A DNA stretch of 64,000 bases from Acanthaster planci. Lineage: Eukaryota; Echinodermata; Asteroidea; Valvatida; Acanthasteridae. The notes beneath the pieces were generated by a model. That model ran no database searches, was not told the origin of the DNA, and saw only the letters and a list, made by a program, of their open reading frames with translations. Shown in pieces: positions 60,201 to 64,000 of the stretch (its first letter is position 1; each line of letters opens with the position of its first letter). The DNA is taken from the NCBI RefSeq assembly GCF_001949145.1, contig NW_019091379.1, positions 1,919,537 to 1,983,536 on the forward strand, given 5' to 3'. Both the position numbers and the translations under genes were made by a program.

Positions 60201-63200
60201 CAATGCGCGTTTGGAAAGGGTCGACAGAATTTCACGCACCGTGATTGGTCAACGCCCTGCAAATTCTTGGAGACGCGCTATTGTGAATCGCCTGTATTCA
60301 TACCAGATAACATTGAGACTCAAAGGGAGTATCAACCCCCCTCCAATTTTTTTTAGACTCTCCCGGTCCCTTTTTAACCTCACATGGATCTCATGTGTCA
60401 CCTGCGTCAAACACTTTCATGTTGTCACACTACGGCACTCACCCATAGCCGTAGAGCAGGTAAAAAAATCCATGTCCACCTTTAATTGTGGAATGGGTAC
60501 TGTTTTCTCCTTATCTATCCCTCCCTGATCAAAAATGGCCTTTGCTGCACTGCTAATATCACTCAAACTTATTGATGATAGTGTTTTTGTCCACTCAATG
60601 TGGTAATTTAACAGGGGTGAGAACTTCCATAATGGCGTTAAAAAACTTTTAAAGGAGAAGTTGAAGCTGCGAACCATGGAGGAAGTTATTGACATCAAGG
60701 TTAAGATTCAGCGCACCATCTATAATCATCGTCATCTCATCAACATTGAACCCGTGTCACAGTGCCTGAATAGTGCAATACTCCGTGCATTAATGAAAGG
60801 TAAAATTTGTTCAAAGCTTTCTTAATTTAACTGAAGGTTTGTTTTTTGTCGTCTTTTTGTTTGCTTTACTTATGGGGTCCTTAACCGGTATTTGTTTCAA
60901 TTTAGAAAACTCAGATTAGATTTTTACAGGTTATAGTGATTGGATTACAATATCATTAAGTTACAACTTAATGTTAAAACAACCAATCAAATTAACCTCT
61001 TAATTAATATATACTGACTAGATAGCTAAAAGAGATCAAGGATAGCTCATTATAGGCCACCCCCTTGGGGGAACAAAATTTCCACACATATTGAAAGATG
61101 GATGTGTTAAAGCAGTCTCAAAGGTCATTGGCTGTGCTATTGTAACCGTTACAGTTCACATCAATACTTAAACCCCACAAAAAAGCAAACCCAAAGCTGC
61201 CTTTCTGTCTCACATCCTTTGCAAATTTCAATCGCTGCAGCTGAACAACACGTGGAACACCAGTCAAGCCAGTTAATGCGTCTCGCTGTTCTGTGGAATC
61301 TTTTGGACCTAGCCAAGTCCAAGTTCGAAAAGACCAACCCGATTTGGAAGGTAAGTGTCAAAATCTATTATGTAAATCAGCAAACAGAATCGCAAACCCA
61401 TGACTCCAATTGCACCATTGGACTGATGATACGCACATGTTACAATGACCAATTGGTCTTTGAGCAATAGGATGTTATACTCGTGACTTGCCGAAAGCAT
61501 GGGCACGAGTATGGTATCTCCTTTGTCTCGATTAGTCTATGTAACAAAAGCATTAGAACTAAGCTCGAATATAAGTCTGACAGATGCGTTAGTGCATCCA
61601 TGAAGCTTCACTATAAAATTTAGTTGCGCACACTGTGGGACGTGGAATTTGATTTCTGAAATATTAGAAAAATCCTTTCCACGGACAACCGTTTGGCGCA
61701 GAAAATGTATTTGTTCAAAGCATTGTAAAATCTTATGTTTTTGATCCTACAAATTTAGCATTAAATGATGATTTTATCTTTTGAATTCGTAAAAGAACCA
61801 ATATACATGTATTCATGTGAAGTTTGAACAGAAAGATTCATCAAAGCATAGGCCTATATGTACTTGCTTGACAGTGAAGCATCCTAAACATGTAAGCTGA
61901 CCAATTTTGTTTCGGTTGATAGCAAACGGACCTTATGGAGGAATTACTCCACTACACTCTTGTCAATGACCAGCCTGATTTTGTCAAGCTGTTCATCACA
62001 GCTGGCAGAATCAACATGAAAGAGTTCTTGACATTCGCCAGATTGAAGGAACTGTATAACAAAGTAAGTATGATATTATAACTGCGCCCGATGTACCACA
62101 TCGAATCAGAACACTTTTACGCGTAGCTGGTAGGATGTTTATGATTACCTGCTCCTGTGCTGCAACGTTTTATGGTTGTCTTTGCACTCTGCGCATTTGC
62201 AGTTGTTTCTGGAAATCAAGTCTTGAACGCACGTTATTGCATTACATTGTTGAATTGGTGGAAACCTACATGCTCAATATGCTAGATCAAAAGAACAATA
62301 CTAACGCACTTGTGATTTGGGATTCGGATCGACGGGGGTGGAAAATGGCGGTAAGTATTCGGATTCTGATCATTGTGATTATGGTGGGGAAGATGGAGAA
62401 ACTCAAATTTGCTGACTACAGGACTATACTCAGTGCATGTCCTGGAAATTAGTGCATTATTTATTACATTTTGCATTGCACCATGGAAAAGGCGGGTCAT
62501 AAGTGGATAATATACACGTATAATGTAACCGATATGAGGGAATATATTCTTGTGTTTGTTAACTGCAGGCAGGAGATAACACTGTGGTCCTCACCATTCT
62601 GGAGCGGTACACAGAGAAGACAGTAAGAATGAAATTTAATTTGTTCAGGATAACGTCATCGGACAAAAGCGATAAATATGCCATGTGCGGAGTACAGAGA
62701 CAGGTGTCAAGGCATGATGTCGTTAATTTATTTTGGCCTTCAGCTATTTTTTTTTTGCTATTCCATAACCCTCTTCGGTGTGCGTAATCAACGTGATATC
62801 CATTTTGGGTTAAGTGTATTGAAGATTTCACTTTTTACGACATTTTGATGGTCCGTGCATTTCCGGACAATGTGAGGGCACTGTTGCTGTGCATGTAGGT
62901 ATGTCAGGGAGAACAGTGTTCATTTTATATGTTTTTCTGTTCACCTTGTGGGCCCAAGGTTTGCTCATTGAAAATATTTTTGGAAGGATGCAGTTATGGC
63001 TTATTGGCATTTACTTGCACAAAAATGAATCAACAGAGAAAACAAACAAACAAACAAACCCAAAATTATTTGAAGGGTTGGAAAGGAGACAAAGTACATG
63101 GGCACTTTCCACAGATCCGTATCACCTAAGTTTCCGTCAAGGGTTGTTTATGGTAACCATGGAGATTTAGTAATCAATTGTTGGAGACTTTTGAGATACT

Positions 63201-63830
63201 TGGTGACATCCAATAAACGTACCAGTCCCACGTGACTTGTCAACCAAATACAGACCGGTTACGTGGGACTGGATGTGCACCGGCTGTTGTCTGCAGAGTA
63301 GGACCGGTTGGGGGCGTTTTGATGCTGATCGTCACGAAAGCCAGTGCGTTTATATGCGCGAGTGACGACATACTGAAGTCGGCTATAACGCTGTACGGTT
63401 CCCAGACCAAACAGATCCCAACTGTGTTTATCAATCGATAATTAATCGCTGTAGTAAACGAATGACCGTGTTGAGATGACCAAAATAGCAACCAACCATT
63501 CACCGACAGAAACATACTGAAAATCGCCCCCACTGATAACTAAAGACGAGATGACGTGAGTGAAGTCGAATGGGCAAAATGGGGACCATGAAGGCGCTTT
63601 CGCGAAGTCTCTACTTTTGGGTGGGCCGTCGTGAGGCCAAGGATACCGAGCCTGGAGGTAGTCTAGGATGACTTGGCCCCAGTCTGGAGCTAGTCTACCT
63701 GCGATTAAATTTTATTCTTGTGTGCTTATTTTTGTAAAGGCTTCCCCTGAGGATTATCTTGCTGGCATCGAGAGTCTCCTGAAAAAGTTGATGTGCGACA
63801 CCTATGACGCGGATCTAAAACCTAAGACAG
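54246..63830 (+). CDS. TRPM-family cation channel, gene 2 (partial, 3' end outside window)
   Basis: Coding exons: 54246-54271, 55216-55350, 56431-56554, 57527-57710, 58464-58675, 58973-59162, 59942-60107, 60615-60799, 61241-61350, 61923-62063, 62569-62622 and 63740-63830. All phases fit; 1,618 bases, 539 residues so far. The start MSRRTQSLPER was chosen because only that ATG joins the 55,216 exon in phase. From about residue 96 it follows TRPM gene 1: LPKLLICILGGEDAV, WLLTSGLQCGLMK, LVAIGVAPLGIL, DPNHTHFILVGDKEQ, VYLLFGGNATVFETLLDAV, PIIVFPESKGAAEVLV, LRLAVLWNLLDLAKSKFE-like and DFVKLFITAGRINMKEFL. This is the MHR1-3 region; membrane helices and pore lie beyond the window. Intron phases equal those of gene 1 at all 12 junctions. 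Family certain; exons 1-3 less sure. Confidence 0.9.
60157..60301. mobile_element. Foldback element D copy 2
   Basis: Shares with the 46,269 copy TCGACCCAATGCGCGTT, GGAAAGGGTCGACA, GTGATTGG and ACGCGCTATTGTGAATCGCC. The left arm is partly deleted, so the fold is weaker. It lies in intron 7 of TRPM gene 2. Confidence 0.75.
63222..63272. repeat. Inverted repeat CCAGTCCCACGTGAC / GTTACGTGGGACTGG
   Basis: Fifteen-base arms (63,222-63,236 and 63,258-63,272) with one mismatch and a 21-base loop, in intron 11 of TRPM gene 2. It could be the remnant of a small hairpin element. Confidence 0.75.
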
Positions 63831-64000
63831 GTTGGGGAGCTTTCTGAATCCTACTGTCAGCCTGAAAGTAGATTTGGACTTTCTTTGAAGCTGCCATGTA
63901 ACAGGTGTCAGGGTGATGTGAAAGGCATTCTACTGCATAATCCCAACATTGTTTTCTGTTATAACAATAACAGTCTTCAGTCCTCCAACAGGTGAAGGAT

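Noticed and set aside
1-64000. CRISPR arrays, prokaryotic operons or phage-like systems
   Set aside because: The window is intron-containing animal DNA; none of the tandem repeats has a repeat-spacer architecture.

Overview
This window is eukaryotic nuclear DNA. Genes are split into many short exons with GT/AG introns, most of the sequence is AT-leaning non-coding DNA, and tRNA-derived SINE-like copies and hairpin (MITE-like) elements are scattered through introns and spacers. The gene families are animal ones: talin and TRPM channels. Together with the abundance of TACATGTAC-type motifs this suggests a marine invertebrate, perhaps an echinoderm, hemichordate, cephalochordate or mollusc. The species cannot be fixed from the sequence alone. 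Runs of N show a draft assembly.

Layout, left to right. (1) 1-4,393, plus strand: the last three coding exons of talin (I/LWEQ actin-binding region and C-terminal helix); the rest of the gene lies upstream. (2) 10,316-18,359, minus strand: a complete eight-exon gene for a 333-residue D-isomer-specific 2-hydroxyacid dehydrogenase resembling bacterial glyoxylate/hydroxypyruvate reductase A. It converges on talin. (3) 18,360-23,380: spacer between divergent genes, holding an imperfect ~1-kb duplication split by an N gap. (4) 23,381-46,242, plus strand: a complete TRPM-family cation channel reconstructed from 25 coding exons, all phases compatible, 1,240 residues, with no C-terminal kinase or NUDT9-like domain. 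(5) 46,243-54,173: repeat-rich spacer with a second N gap. (6) 54,246-63,830, plus strand: the first 12 coding exons (539 residues) of a second TRPM gene that runs off the right edge. Its exon phases match the first TRPM gene at all 12 junctions, so the two are tandem paralogues.

The genes are independent transcription units: a cytoskeletal adaptor, a metabolic reductase and two ion channels. Nothing indicates an operon or joint pathway. All gene models come from reading splice sites, phase and family resemblance by eye; no alignment or transcript data were available. The least expected signals are the phase-conserved TRPM tandem pair, the duplicated upstream region of the dehydrogenase gene beside a gap, and several small repeat families with copies inside these genes.
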